This document shows, one piece after another, positions 54,755 to 64,000 of a stretch of DNA of 64,000 nucleotides (position 1 is its first letter; each line of letters starts with the position of its first letter). The notes below the pieces were generated by a model. That model was not told where the DNA came from, did no database searches, and saw only the letters and a program-made list of their open reading frames with translations. Source of the stretch: Thalassotalea sp. 1_MG-2023 (GTDB taxonomy: Bacteria; Pseudomonadota; Gammaproteobacteria; Enterobacterales; Alteromonadaceae); assembly GCF_030546745.1 (NCBI RefSeq), contig NZ_JAUOPD010000005.1, positions 62,001-126,000 of the forward strand. Direction: 5' to 3'. The position numbers were made by a program, and so were the translations under genes.

Positions 54755-55984
54755 TTAATGCAGAATACGTGCTTTAATTGTACCTTCAATCAGTTTTAAT
54801 TCACGTAACGCAGTTTCACTGTTTTCTGTTTCTATATCGATAACAACATAACCGTTTTGGTCGTCTGTTTGTAAGTATTGCGCGGCGATATTAATATTAT
54901 GTTCAGCAAATGCTTGGTTAATTTTTGTTAATATACCAGGTTGGTTTTTATGAATATGTAATAAACGGCTGGTGCCAACATGCTCAGGCAGTGATACTTC
55001 TGGGAAGTTAACTGCTGAAAGCGTTGAACCATTATCGGAGTATTTAGCCAATTTACTCGCCACTTCTAAACCAATGTTTTCTTGTGCTTCTTTTGTGCTA
55101 CCACCAATATGAGGTGTTAAAATCACATTGTCAAAATCACGTAATGGTGAAACAAACTCTTCATCATTACCTTTAGGTTCAACAGGAAATACATCAATTG
55201 CAGCTCCGGCAACTTTTTTGCTGGTTAATGCTTCACATAAAGCTTCAATATCAACAACCGTTCCGCGCGATGCATTAATAAAAATTGCACCGTTTTTCAT
55301 CACATCGAACTCTGCAGCACCCATCATATTTTGTGTTTGCGCTGTTTCTGGTACATGCAAACTTACTACGTCAGCTTCTTGCAAAAGGGCCGTTAGGCTT
55401 GGTGATTGCTCAGCATTGCCAAGGGGTAATTTTGTTTCAATGTCGTAGAACTTTACTTTCATACCAACGGTTTCAGCTAAAATGCCCACTTGCATACCGA
55501 TATGGCCGTAACCTATGATACCAAAGGTTTTGCCTCTTGCCTCAACCGAACCAGCGGCAGATTTATTCCAAACACCACGATGAGCTTGTGCACTTTTTTC
55601 AGGGATACCACGTAATAATAGCAATAATTCACCTAATACAAGTTCAGCAACTGAGCGCGTATTAGAAAATGGCGCGTTAAATACAGGTATACCTTTAACT
55701 TTTGCTGCACGCACATCTACTTGATTCGTACCAATACAAAAACAGCCAATAGCGACTAATTTTTTGGCATGACTAAGAACTTTTTCATTAAGCATGGTGC
55801 GAGAACGAATGCCGATAAAGTGAACGTCAGCAATTTTCTCGATAAGCTGTTCTTCAGATAAAGACGTTTTTAAATACTCAATGTTGGTATAACCTTTAGA
55901 CTTTAACTCTTCTAATGCACTTTGATGTACACCTTCCAACAGTAAAATCTTAATTTTTTCTTTTGCTAACGAATTATTGCTCAT
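54755..55984 (-). CDS. serA: D-3-phosphoglycerate dehydrogenase SerA
   Basis: SerA catalyses the first step of serine synthesis. The 409-residue protein has the substrate domain, the NAD domain with FGIIGYGHIGMQVGILAE, the catalytic region (NASRGTVVD and LTPHIGGSTKEAQENIG) and a C-terminal ACT domain (about 335-409, LLHIHKNQPGILTKINQAF) for serine feedback. Length and domains match E. coli SerA. rpiA lies next on the same strand, the arrangement known from E. coli. Confidence 0.97.
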   Translation of the reverse strand: MSNNSLAKEKIKILLLEGVHQSALEELKSKGYTNIEYLKTSLSEEQLIEKIADVHFIGIRSRTMLNEKVLSHAKKLVAIGCFCIGTNQVDVRAAKVKGIPVFNAPFSNTRSVAELVLGELLLLLRGIPEKSAQAHRGVWNKSAAGSVEARGKTFGIIGYGHIGMQVGILAETVGMKVKFYDIETKLPLGNAEQSPSLTALLQEADVVSLHVPETAQTQNMMGAAEFDVMKNGAIFINASRGTVVDIEALCEALTSKKVAGAAIDVFPVEPKGNDEEFVSPLRDFDNVILTPHIGGSTKEAQENIGLEVASKLAKYSDNGSTLSAVNFPEVSLPEHVGTSRLLHIHKNQPGILTKINQAFAEHNINIAAQYLQTDDQNGYVVIDIETENSETALRELKLIEGTIKARILH

Positions 55985-56077
55985 ATGCTAAAACCGTAGT
56001 TAATATTGTTGATGTATAGATGGCTAGATACCCAAAACTTAATCAACCGTACCATATAGTGTTAAAACTCTAAAGTG

Positions 56078-56734
56078 TTATTTTACTAGCTTTGCACCTT
56101 CCGGTGTTCCTAATATAAGTAGATCAGCGCCACGGTGAGCAAATAATCCGTTGGTTACAACGCCTACAATAGCATTAATATCTGACTCTAAACGCTTTGG
56201 ATCAATAATGTCTAAGTTATGCACATCAAGAATGACATTTGAGTTATCCGTGATCACGCCTTGGCGATAAACAGGATCGCCCCCTAATTTCACTAACTCT
56301 CTAGCCACATAACTACGTGCCATGGGAATAACTTCTACGGGAAGAGGAAATTTGCCTAATATTGGCACTTGTTTACTTTCGTCGCATATACAGATGAACG
56401 TTTTAGCAACAGCGGCAACAATCTTTTCGCGGGTTAGCGCTGCACCACCGCCTTTGATCATGTGCATGTGTTCAGTAATTTCATCAGCACCATCAATATA
56501 AACGCTGATTTCACTAACACTGTTCAGATCAAACACTTCGATACCTAATGCTTTCAAACGTTTGGTTGACTCTTCAGAGCTAGAAACGGCTCCGGTAATA
56601 TCGTGTTTTTTACTGGCGAGTGCATCGATGAAGTGATTAACAGTTGAACCTGTGCCAACGCCGACTATAGCATCATCTTCAACAAATTCTACGGCTTTTA
56701 TTGCCGCAGCTTTTTTCATTTCGTCTTGTGTCAT
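56078..56734 (-). CDS. rpiA: Ribose-5-phosphate isomerase A
   Basis: RpiA interconverts ribose 5-phosphate and ribulose 5-phosphate. The 218-residue protein has [43 protein letters not shown] and [15 protein letters not shown] with the catalytic Asp, Glu and Lys of the family. It lies 93 bases upstream of serA on the same strand. Confidence 0.97.
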   Translation of the reverse strand: MTQDEMKKAAAIKAVEFVEDDAIVGVGTGSTVNHFIDALASKKHDITGAVSSSEESTKRLKALGIEVFDLNSVSEISVYIDGADEITEHMHMIKGGGAALTREKIVAAVAKTFICICDESKQVPILGKFPLPVEVIPMARSYVARELVKLGGDPVYRQGVITDNSNVILDVHNLDIIDPKRLESDINAIVGVVTNGLFAHRGADLLILGTPEGAKLVK

Positions 56735-56799
56735 CGTAAATTATCCGAGTTGCTTTTTCAGCATTATAACAGCCAATATTTAATCGGTGTTATTAGATT

Positions 56800-57387
56800 T
56801 TAACAAAATTGATAATGTTTAGATGGAGTAACAATATGTGGAAGTGGCACGTCCCATACTTCAATAGGAACCGTGGTAACTTTTTGGCAGTCATGCGCTA
56901 ATCCCATAATAGCTGGGGTAGTACTATATAAATTGGCTAGCGTTCGGTCGTAATAACCGCCACCCATTCCTAAACGGGCACCTGTTTCATCGAATGCCAC
57001 TAAAGGGGTAAAGATGATATCAAGATTTCTAAGTGGACAGACATGTCTAACATCTAGCTTAGGCTCTAAAATGCCATATTTGTTGTGGGTCATTATGGTT
57101 GATGCACAATAGTGTAAAAACAGCAGTTGCCCTTTGTTAAAAGGGTGAAGTACAGGAAGATAGGTTTGTATCTTTTGTTGCCAACACCAATGTATAAAAG
57201 GGGTGGTGTTAAGTTCACCGTCATTTGCATGATAAATAGCAATAGATTTAGCGTTTTTAACAGCGGGAATTTGCTTGAGTTGATCAACTAATAATAACGA
57301 GGCTTGCGTTTGCATTTCAACTGATAACGCTTGACGGGCAAGTCGTATTTGTTGACGTATTCCTTGGCGAGAGTTCAATAATTTCAT
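56800..57387 (-). CDS. fau: 5-formyltetrahydrofolate cyclo-ligase
   Basis: The enzyme converts 5-formyl-THF to 5,10-methenyl-THF with ATP. The 195-residue protein has RQGIRQQIRLARQAL near the N-terminus and the family motifs LVAFDETGARLGMGGGYYDRTLA and GLAHDCQ. The rpiA/serA neighbourhood agrees. In many Gammaproteobacteria the 6S RNA gene lies upstream of fau, but here only 42 bases separate it from the transporter stop. Confidence 0.92.
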   Translation of the reverse strand: MKLLNSRQGIRQQIRLARQALSVEMQTQASLLLVDQLKQIPAVKNAKSIAIYHANDGELNTTPFIHWCWQQKIQTYLPVLHPFNKGQLLFLHYCASTIMTHNKYGILEPKLDVRHVCPLRNLDIIFTPLVAFDETGARLGMGGGYYDRTLANLYSTTPAIMGLAHDCQKVTTVPIEVWDVPLPHIVTPSKHYQFC

Positions 57388-57388
57388 A

Positions 57389-57418
57389 TAAAAAGCGGTG
57401 GCTAACCACCGCTATTTT
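57389..57418 (-). terminator. Intrinsic terminator after the POT transporter gene
   Basis: On the minus strand AGCGGTGG and CCACCGCT form a stem (57392-57414) with a short loop, followed by T-rich sequence toward fau. It ends the transporter transcript just before fau. Confidence 0.8.
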
Positions 57419-57429
57419 TAAGTTAACGA

Positions 57430-58965
57430 CTAAATAGTTTCTGCAGCTTTACCAGGTGTTGGTGCTGTAGGATCAGCTTCGTCTGCTGAGTTTTCCCAAA
57501 CGCGAGATTTGATACTAAGTAATAAAATTACAATACCAATACCGATACTAAATAAACTAATTTGAATATATAGGTTAGGTAGTTGGTCAATACGGTTTGG
57601 ATCAAAGTTACCCGCTAATAAACCAGAAATAATATTACCGATAGAGTAGGTTAGCACAAATACACCCATCATTTGGCCTGCAAATCGACGAGGTGATAAC
57701 TTACTTATTGCACTTAATGCAACAGGGCTTAAACATAATTCACCTACTGTGTGTAAAAAGTAAGTGGCAACTAACCAATAAGGCGCTACTTTCATGCCTG
57801 ACGCAGCATATTGTGCAGCAAAGAACATTACAATAAAACCACTTGCCATGATCATTAAGCCGATAGCACATTTGATACCATAGGCAGGGCTAACAAAACG
57901 TTTACCTAAGTTTATCCATAATGCCGCAAAAAATGGTGACAATAATACAATAAACATTGCGTTTAACGATTGGAACCAGCCGGTTGGTACTTCGAAACTG
58001 CCAACAATTCTATCTGTGTAATCGCGAGCAAATAAGTTCATTGAAGAGCCCGCTTGCTCAAAACCTGACCAGAAACATGCAGAAGCAATACAAACCAACA
58101 ATAGGGCGCCCAAGCGTCTCATCTCATTTTTAGTTAAGTTACCAAACATGAAAATTGAAGCATAGTAAAGCACAAACATAACACTAAAGCAGACAGCAAC
58201 ATATTGCGCCACAGCAACGGGTTCTATCACTATTGCGCCAGACAATGCTGCGGCAGTAACCGTAGCAAGCATAATTAAGAAAGCGCCAATAACCGTCCAG
58301 CTTATTTGTCTACCTTTAGCTGTTAAAGGCGCTGCTGGTGCTGCACCTACACCGTGCAATTTATTTAACGTACGTCGATATTGAATTAAACCAACAGCCA
58401 TACCAACCGCTGCCGCGCCAAATGCCCAATGCCAACCGAAGTTTTCTTGATCTTCCATTAGGTAACCACAAATAGTGTAACCTAATACTGAACCCATATT
58501 TATGCCCATATAATAAATGGCATAACCAGAGTCACGACGCTTGTCTTCGTCTGAATAAAGTTGTCCAACCATTGCGCCAATATTTGGCTTAAGTAGACCT
58601 GTACCCAAAATAACCACGACTAAACCGATGAAAAAGGTTTTATCACTAGGAAAGGCCAAAATAATGTGGCCACACATAATGATGATACCGCCATACCATA
58701 CGGCTTTTTGACCACCTAAAAGTCTGTCTGAAATCCAACCACCAGGTAATCCCATGAAATAGACACTACCGGTATATAAACCATAAATAGCCGCGGCAGA
58801 GGCAACCGTTAAACCTAAGCCATTTTCTTGTAACGTGGCGGTCATAAAGAGTACTAGCAGCATTCGCATACCGTAGTAACTCATGCGTTCCCACATTTCA
58901 GTAAAGAACAGTGTTTGAAGACCTTCAGGTTGCCCGAAAAAAGTCTTAGCGCTTTGCGTTGTCAT
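57430..58965 (-). CDS. Proton-dependent oligopeptide transporter (POT/PTR2 family)
   Basis: A proton-coupled di/tripeptide symporter of the inner membrane. From the ATG at 58965 it has 511 residues and about 14 membrane segments. The POT motifs are the E-x-x-E-R-x-x-Y-Y-G-type sequence EMWERMSYYGM and the PGGWISDRLLGG loop, and the conserved HTVGELCLSPVAL segment. The upstream GTG at 58992 lies before the AGGAAGG ribosome site, so the ATG at 58965 is the better start. A 12-base palindrome overlaps the leader. Confidence 0.9.
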   Translation of the reverse strand: MTTQSAKTFFGQPEGLQTLFFTEMWERMSYYGMRMLLVLFMTATLQENGLGLTVASAAAIYGLYTGSVYFMGLPGGWISDRLLGGQKAVWYGGIIIMCGHIILAFPSDKTFFIGLVVVILGTGLLKPNIGAMVGQLYSDEDKRRDSGYAIYYMGINMGSVLGYTICGYLMEDQENFGWHWAFGAAAVGMAVGLIQYRRTLNKLHGVGAAPAAPLTAKGRQISWTVIGAFLIMLATVTAAALSGAIVIEPVAVAQYVAVCFSVMFVLYYASIFMFGNLTKNEMRRLGALLLVCIASACFWSGFEQAGSSMNLFARDYTDRIVGSFEVPTGWFQSLNAMFIVLLSPFFAALWINLGKRFVSPAYGIKCAIGLMIMASGFIVMFFAAQYAASGMKVAPYWLVATYFLHTVGELCLSPVALSAISKLSPRRFAGQMMGVFVLTYSIGNIISGLLAGNFDPNRIDQLPNLYIQISLFSIGIGIVILLLSIKSRVWENSADEADPTAPTPGKAAETI

Positions 58966-59417
58966 ATAAATTTTCCTTCCTAAGGTGCGCACCTAGTATT
59001 GAGCATTATTATTATTCTTGTTTATTTAGATAAGATTGATAAATGGATTCAACAGGCGCAATTTATCGTTAATCAGCGGCATTTATACCTTTGATGAAGC
59101 CGAAGCGCAAGTAATTCAGCTAAGTGGATTGAATATTGCGTTGAAAGTTTTACAAGCTAGTTTCTGTTTGTATCTATAAAGACAAAGGCCTTAAGCCAGA
59201 TTATTCTGTTATTTGATATACAATATATTTTTAGGGTTTTATTCAATTGTAATCGAACAAATTTAATAAATTGATACTGAATATCATTGGTTCACGTGTA
59301 AGTTAAAAATATTCAGGTGTGATAAAACCGATAATTTGTTTTAATATAGCATTCGAAAATTGAAACGTTTACTTGTGCTCAACATTAAGAGTGCAAGGTC
59401 ATTTCTTAGAGGATGGT
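58966..59417. other. 452-base divergent control region between the POT gene and galU
   Basis: No coding frame is supported. The region is AT-rich and contains the 12-base palindrome at 58983-58994 near the POT gene and a purine-rich site (AGAGGA) before galU. No convincing sigma-70 pair was found for either gene. Confidence 0.5.
58983..58994. repeat. Perfect 12-base palindrome upstream of the POT gene
   Basis: AGGTGCGCACCT reads the same on both strands and lies about five bases upstream of the ribosome site of the POT gene. In an AT-rich region this is unexpected by chance and suggests a repressor operator or a leader stem. Confidence 0.4.
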
Positions 59418-60314
59418 ATGGATAAGAAAGTTACAAAAGCGGTTATTCCGGTTGCGGGCTTGGGCACGCGTATGTTGCCAGCGACAAAAGCAATTCCAAA
59501 GGAAATGTTACCAATCGTGGACAAGCCATTAATTCAATACATTGTCAATGAATGTATTGATGCAGGTATAAAAGAAATTGTGCTAGTAACGCACTCTTCT
59601 AAGAACTCAATTGAAAACCATTTTGATAAATCGTTTGAACTAGAAACCACCTTAGAAAACCGCGTAAAGCGCCAGCTTCTTGATGAAATACAAGCTATTT
59701 GCCCTAAAGGGGTAACTATAATGCATGTGCGTCAAGGCGAAGCAAAAGGCTTAGGTCATGCTGTATTAAAAGCTAAACCTTTGGTTGGTGATAACCCTTT
59801 CGTTGTAGTGTTGCCTGATGTCATTTTGGATGACGCAACCGCAGATTTAAAGACAGAAAATTTAGCAGCGATGCTTGCGCGTTTTAATGAAACGGGTCAT
59901 AGCCAAATTTTAGTTGAGCCGGTTCCACAAGAAAAAGTACAAAATTATGGCGTGGTTGACTGTGGTGGGAAAACGTTAGCAGAGGGAAACTCTGCTGAAA
60001 TGACAGCTGTTGTTGAAAAGCCTACGATCGAAGAAGCCCCTTCAAATTTAGCGGTTGTTGGCCGCTATGTTTTGTCAGAGCCCATTTGGCAATTACTAGC
60101 ATTTACACCACCTGGTGCTGGTGATGAAATTCAACTAACCGATGCAATCGCAAGTTTGATGAAATTAGAAACGGTTGAAGCCTTCCATATGACGGGTAAA
60201 TCGCATGATTGTGGCTCTAAAATGGGTTATATGAAAGCCATGGTTGAGTATGGCTTAAGACATAAACAAATAGGCGAAGAGTTCAGTAGTTATTTACAAA
60301 AATTGTTAGCATAA
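59418..60314 (+). CDS. galU: UTP-glucose-1-phosphate uridylyltransferase GalU
   Basis: GalU makes UDP-glucose, the precursor of UDP-glucuronate and UDP-galactose for surface glycans. From ATG 59418 it has 298 residues, with [20 protein letters not shown] at the N-terminus, [19 protein letters not shown] and [21 protein letters not shown]. The upstream in-frame TTG at 59373 adds 15 residues but lacks a ribosome site; AGAGGA precedes the ATG. It lies apart from ugd, to which it supplies substrate. Confidence 0.95.
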   Translation: MDKKVTKAVIPVAGLGTRMLPATKAIPKEMLPIVDKPLIQYIVNECIDAGIKEIVLVTHSSKNSIENHFDKSFELETTLENRVKRQLLDEIQAICPKGVTIMHVRQGEAKGLGHAVLKAKPLVGDNPFVVVLPDVILDDATADLKTENLAAMLARFNETGHSQILVEPVPQEKVQNYGVVDCGGKTLAEGNSAEMTAVVEKPTIEEAPSNLAVVGRYVLSEPIWQLLAFTPPGAGDEIQLTDAIASLMKLETVEAFHMTGKSHDCGSKMGYMKAMVEYGLRHKQIGEEFSSYLQKLLA

Positions 60315-60473
60315 ACTTTTAAGCGTTATTCACTTTAGCTAGTTAATGCTTAATTGTATAACGCTCCGTCTTTATTATTCCTAAATCATCTAACAAAGCT
60401 TTTTCTTATATGGATGTATTAAAAGCTATCCAGTAAACTATCGTCATTAAAATTGCTAGGGAATATTAATTAA

Positions 60474-61376
60474 ATGACGATTCAAACGCATTTAAAAAAG
60501 CTTGAAGCAGAGTCTATCCATATCATTCGTGAAGTTGCTGCTGAATTTGATAAGCCAGTTATGCTTTATTCTGTTGGTAAAGACTCAGCCGTTTTACTGC
60601 ATTTAGCGAGAAAAGCGTTCGCACCGGGGAAAATACCATTCCCGTTATTGCATGTTGATACCACATGGAAGTTCAAAGAAATGATAGCCTTTCGCGATCG
60701 AATGGCAAAAGATTATGGGTTTGAATTGTTAGTCCATCAAAACCCTGATGGTATCGCGATGGATATCAATCCTTTTGTACATGGCAGTGCAAAACACACT
60801 GATATTATGAAAACGCAAGGGTTAAAACAAGCGCTTGATAAATATGGCTTTGATGCCGCATTTGGTGGTGCGCGTCGCGATGAAGAAAAGTCTCGTGCTA
60901 AAGAGCGTGTATATTCATTTCGTGATAAAAATCATCGTTGGGATCCGAAAAGTCAACGCCCTGAGCTTTGGAATGTCTATAACGGTAAAGTAGATAAAGG
61001 TGAAAGCATTCGAGTGTTTCCTTTGTCAAACTGGACTGAGCTTGATATTTGGCAATATATCTATCTAGAAAATATTGACATTGTGCCGTTATATCTAGCC
61101 GCTGAACGACCTGTTGTGGAACGCGACGGTACCTTAATCATGGTAGATGATGAGCGCATGCCTCTAGAAGAAGGCGAAGAAATACAAATGAAAAGTGTTC
61201 GTTTTCGAACACTTGGCTGTTACCCATTAACTGGCGCAGTTGAGTCAGAAGCGGCAAGTTTGCCGGAAATTATTCAAGAAATGTTGTTAACAAAAACCTC
61301 TGAACGTCAAGGTCGTGTGATTGACCATGATTCAGCGGGTTCTATGGAGAAAAAGAAAATGGAAGGTTATTTCTAA
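60474..61376 (+). CDS. cysD: Sulfate adenylyltransferase small subunit CysD
   Basis: With CysN, CysD forms APS from sulfate and ATP. The 300-residue protein has the PP-loop variant [32 protein letters not shown] and [15 protein letters not shown]. It precedes cysN by 56 bases. APS feeds both cysteine synthesis and, after phosphorylation, PAPS for sulfotransferases such as the TPR protein upstream. Confidence 0.97.
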   Translation: MTIQTHLKKLEAESIHIIREVAAEFDKPVMLYSVGKDSAVLLHLARKAFAPGKIPFPLLHVDTTWKFKEMIAFRDRMAKDYGFELLVHQNPDGIAMDINPFVHGSAKHTDIMKTQGLKQALDKYGFDAAFGGARRDEEKSRAKERVYSFRDKNHRWDPKSQRPELWNVYNGKVDKGESIRVFPLSNWTELDIWQYIYLENIDIVPLYLAAERPVVERDGTLIMVDDERMPLEEGEEIQMKSVRFRTLGCYPLTGAVESEAASLPEIIQEMLLTKTSERQGRVIDHDSAGSMEKKKMEGYF

Positions 61377-61432
61377 ATATTTTTTTAACCTAACTTTCAT
61401 TTTAACTGTTAACTATTTCTAAGGTCTGAACG

Positions 61433-62845
61433 ATGAGTCACCAATCAGAATTAATTGAACAAGATATTCAAGCTTATTTAAAGCAACACGAAAATAAAGA
61501 ACTACTGCGCTTTTTAACCTGCGGTAGTGTTGATGATGGCAAAAGTACACTAATTGGCCGTTTGCTTCATGATTCAAAAATGATTTTTGAAGATCAACTT
61601 GCGGCGATTGAAAAAGACAGTAAAAAGTCAGGCACTACGGGTGAAGCAGTAGATTTAGCTTTACTGGTTGATGGTTTACAATCTGAACGTGAGCAAGGCA
61701 TTACCATTGATGTTGCATATCGTTATTTTTCAACCGATAAGCGCAAATTTATCATCGCTGATACCCCAGGCCATGAACAATACACGCGTAACATGGCAAC
61801 AGGTGCGTCTACCTGTGATTTAGCGATTATTTTGATTGATGCACGTCATGGCGTTCAGGTACAAACACGTCGACATTCTTTTATTTGTTCATTGCTTGGT
61901 ATTAAACATGTATTAATTGCTGTGAACAAAATGGACTTAGTTGACTATAGCCAAGAACGTTACCAAGAAATTAAAAAAGAATACCGAGAGTTTGCTGATC
62001 AGCTCGCCTTTACGGATGTTCGTTTCGTACCAATTTCAGCGTTACGAGGCGATAACGTAGTTGAAGAAAGCGAGCATATGTCGTGGTACCCAGGTGCGAC
62101 GCTAATGAAGCTTTTAAATACCGTGAATGTTGAAAATAACGACACATGTACTGAATTTAGATTCCAAGTGCAGTACGTAAACCGTCCAAATTTAAATTTC
62201 AGAGGCTTTTCGGGTACTGTTGGTTCAGGTCATATCAGAGTGGGTGATGAGATTGTCGCCTTACCTTCTGGTAAGCAGTCGCGTATTAAGTCAATCGTCA
62301 CCTTTGATGGTGATTTAGAACGTGCCGATAAAGGGGAGGCGGTAACGTTAACCCTCGAAGATGAAATAGACATCAGCCGCGGTGAAATGATCGTACGTAA
62401 AGGCGCTGTTCCTTTAACGTCGAAAGAATTTAATGCTTCAGTTGTTTGGATGCATGAAGACGAACTTGAAACGGGCCGTGAGTATTACATTAAACATGGC
62501 AGCAAGCTCACCACAGGTCATGTGTCTAATATTGCACATAAAATTAATGTTAACACGATGGAAACTACTGCCGTAAGCCAGTTAACCTTAAACGAAATTG
62601 GTTCGGTTAGTTTTTCTGTCGCTGAGTCGTTACATTTTGACCCGTACTTAGAAAACCGTGCTACTGGTGCATTTATTATCATTGATCGATTGAGTAATAT
62701 CACTGTAGGTGCAGGAATGATCACAGGGGCTGCAGAATCAGCAGATGATCATCAATTTAGTGAATTTGAAATGGAATTTAATGCCTTAGTACGTAAGCAT
62801 TTCCCGCATTGGGGTGCTCGTGATATTGCTAAACTATTAAAGTAA
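61433..62845 (+). CDS. cysN: Sulfate adenylyltransferase GTPase subunit CysN
   Basis: CysN is an elongation-factor-type GTPase that drives the CysD reaction. The 470-residue protein has [19 protein letters not shown], the [17 protein letters not shown] and NKMDLVDY motifs, and beta-barrel domains in the C-terminal half. It is not fused to CysC; no APS-kinase domain follows its stop. An inverted repeat lies between it and the next gene. Confidence 0.97.
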   Translation: MSHQSELIEQDIQAYLKQHENKELLRFLTCGSVDDGKSTLIGRLLHDSKMIFEDQLAAIEKDSKKSGTTGEAVDLALLVDGLQSEREQGITIDVAYRYFSTDKRKFIIADTPGHEQYTRNMATGASTCDLAIILIDARHGVQVQTRRHSFICSLLGIKHVLIAVNKMDLVDYSQERYQEIKKEYREFADQLAFTDVRFVPISALRGDNVVEESEHMSWYPGATLMKLLNTVNVENNDTCTEFRFQVQYVNRPNLNFRGFSGTVGSGHIRVGDEIVALPSGKQSRIKSIVTFDGDLERADKGEAVTLTLEDEIDISRGEMIVRKGAVPLTSKEFNASVVWMHEDELETGREYYIKHGSKLTTGHVSNIAHKINVNTMETTAVSQLTLNEIGSVSFSVAESLHFDPYLENRATGAFIIIDRLSNITVGAGMITGAAESADDHQFSEFEMEFNALVRKHFPHWGARDIAKLLK

Positions 62846-62868
62846 ATCTCACTTACTTTTACTATGTT

Positions 62869-62913
62869 AGCTGCTTAACTTGCATACTTCACTTGCATAT
62901 ACGTTAAGCAGCT
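62869..62913. repeat. Inverted repeat with internal direct repeats after cysN
   Basis: AGCTGCTTAAC (62869-62879) and GTTAAGCAGCT (62903-62913) form a perfect 11-base inverted repeat with a 23-base loop. ACTTGCATA occurs twice nearby, at 62878-62886 and 62891-62899. There is no T-run, so it is not a classical terminator. It could be an mRNA hairpin or a regulator site before the permease gene. Confidence 0.5.
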
Positions 62914-62956
62914 GATAAACATTTCATATCATTTGCTGCTAAAGGACAAACATTAA

Positions 62957-64000
62957 ATGGTAGCATCACAATGGGCATTGATAGCTCTTTTCTGTTTAAC
63001 CTTTGCAGGGCTGATAAAGTATCAGCGCGTGCCTGAGCGTGTTTTTGCCTTGGCAATGATCACATGTTTAGGTTTTTCTTTTGTTGAAACAGATGATGTA
63101 TTAGCCAATGCAGTAAACCCAGGTTTGGTGACGTTAATATTACTTGTCTTGGCTTCTTTTTCTTTTGAACGTACCAGTATATTACGCCGTCTTTCTGCTG
63201 TGATGATCAACGGTAAACCGTTTATCTCAACAGTAAAAACGCTGGTGTATACTGCAATTGCTTCTGCGTTCATGAACAACACTGCCGTTGTTGCAGCACT
63301 GATCTCTACCATTAAAACTAATCGAGTGATCAACCCCGGAAAACTCTTACTACCGTTATCTTTTGCCGCTATTTTAGGTGGAACGCTCACATTAGTAGGT
63401 ACTTCAACGAATCTCATTGTTAACACCATGCTCATTGAGCAAGGGAATGAAAGCCTTGGCTTTTTTGATTTCACTGCCATTGGTATTGTTGCGTTAATCA
63501 TTTGTTTAGCGTTAATTCTCTTGAGGCAACACACCTTGCCTGATATGGAAGTTGAACAACTTAAAAACCCAGATTATTTACTAGAAGCGCGTGTTAGTAA
63601 CGACTCTAAAATGATAGGTCAAACAGTTGAAGAAAATGGTTTGCGAAGTTTAGACACGTTATTTTTAGTCGAAGTGATTCGAAATGGTAGGCTAATATCT
63701 CCAGTGGCACCTGATGAAGTGATTTTGCGCGGCGATAAACTTATTTTTACTGGTGATGTCTCGAAAGTTAAGGTGTTACAACAATTTGATGGTTTAACGC
63801 TATTTGCTGAGCAAGATGGCTTACTGAGAGATAACTTAACTGAGGTGTTAATTAAACCTGACTCAGCTGTGGTTGGTAAAACGTTAAAAAGAGCGGGCTT
63901 TCGTGCTAGATTTGATGCTGCAGTTGTGGCTGTTCGTCGTGAAGGTGCGGCGCTTTCAGGCAAATTAGGTTCATTGATTATTCAACCAGGCGATTTTCTT
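62957..64000 (+). CDS. SLC13/DASS-type permease with TrkA-C domains, 5' part
   Basis: An ion-coupled permease, probably for sulfate given the cysDN context. The 348 visible residues start at ATG 62957 after an AAAGGA site. Six or so membrane segments are seen in the first 200 residues (FMNNTAVVAALISTIKT, GGTLTLVGTSTNLIVNTML), then two TrkA-C-like modules (about 208-270 and 292-348, LLEARVSNDSKMIGQTV and VLIKPDSAVVGKTLKRAGF). The gene runs off the window end. Similar permeases sit beside sulfate-activation genes in marine gammaproteobacteria; the transported ion is inferred. Confidence 0.85.
   Translation, partial: MVASQWALIALFCLTFAGLIKYQRVPERVFALAMITCLGFSFVETDDVLANAVNPGLVTLILLVLASFSFERTSILRRLSAVMINGKPFISTVKTLVYTAIASAFMNNTAVVAALISTIKTNRVINPGKLLLPLSFAAILGGTLTLVGTSTNLIVNTMLIEQGNESLGFFDFTAIGIVALIICLALILLRQHTLPDMEVEQLKNPDYLLEARVSNDSKMIGQTVEENGLRSLDTLFLVEVIRNGRLISPVAPDEVILRGDKLIFTGDVSKVKVLQQFDGLTLFAEQDGLLRDNLTEVLIKPDSAVVGKTLKRAGFRARFDAAVVAVRREGAALSGKLGSLIIQPGDFL

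Noticed and set aside
57388-57429. 6S RNA gene upstream of fau
   Set aside because: Only 42 bases lie between fau and the transporter gene and they hold a terminator hairpin, too short for 6S RNA.
60319-60354. Hairpin after galU as terminator
   Set aside because: A 9-base stem with one G-U pair and an 18-base loop, without a T-tract, is too weak to call.
1-64000. tRNA, rRNA, CRISPR arrays, insertion sequences or prophage genes
   Set aside because: None was recognised: no transposase or integrase, no tandem spacer pattern and no cloverleaf sequence stood out by eye.

Overview
The window is chromosomal DNA of an AT-rich marine gammaproteobacterium, most likely Alteromonadales (Colwelliaceae, Thalassotalea or Pseudoalteromonas-like). 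This rests on the gene order of the polar flagellar/chemotaxis block, the chemotaxis-array genes parC/parP, the serA-rpiA-fau and ribH-nusB-thiL-pgpA neighbourhoods, and the protein families seen. No taxonomic search was possible.

Region 1 (1-18303) is one co-directional flagellar and chemotaxis block: fliK (3' end), fliL-M-N-O-P-Q-R, flhB, then flhA, flhF, flhG, fliA, cheY, cheZ, cheA, cheB, parC, parP, cheW and a DUF2802 gene. It encodes the export gate, the C-ring, the flagellar number and position regulators, sigma-28 and a polar chemotaxis array. A sigma-54-type element lies before flhA. CheA carries three short repeats that resemble the CheY-docking ends of FliM and CheZ from the same block.

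Region 2 (18554-23356) holds mlaA (outer-membrane lipid asymmetry), a large multi-SLBB polysaccharide export protein and a WecA-type initiating sugar-phosphate transferase.

Region 3 (23498-36283) is the most interesting part. It is a complete but non-canonical type II secretion locus in the order G-E-F-H-I-J-K, a 380-base gap, then L-M-C-D. It is followed by a 565-residue, secreted, acidic, Ala/Thr/Asp-rich protein with a near-consensus sigma-70 promoter, a hairpin-rich leader and a strong terminator. I read this as a dedicated secretion system with its own abundant surface (S-layer-like) substrate, inserted between the initiation/export genes and the assembly genes of a surface polysaccharide. 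The substrate resembles in style the Slr4 S-layer family known from marine Gammaproteobacteria, but homology was not tested.

Region 4 (36505-50429) is a Wzx/Wzy-type polysaccharide cluster: flippase, asparagine-synthase-like enzyme, TPR-sulfotransferase, nitroreductase-like protein, pyruvyl transferase, Wzz, three glycosyltransferases, a Wzy-like polymerase, and an aldo/keto reductase paired with a 2OG-Fe(II) oxygenase-like protein. The polysaccharide may carry sulfate and pyruvate and may anchor the surface layer.

Region 5 (50586-64000) is mostly housekeeping: a small membrane protein, ribH, nusB, thiL, pgpA, ugd, serA, rpiA, fau, a POT peptide transporter, galU, cysD, cysN and the start of an SLC13-type permease. 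ugd and galU supply UDP-sugars, and cysD/cysN make APS, the precursor of the sulfotransferase donor PAPS, so this flank feeds the polysaccharide genes.
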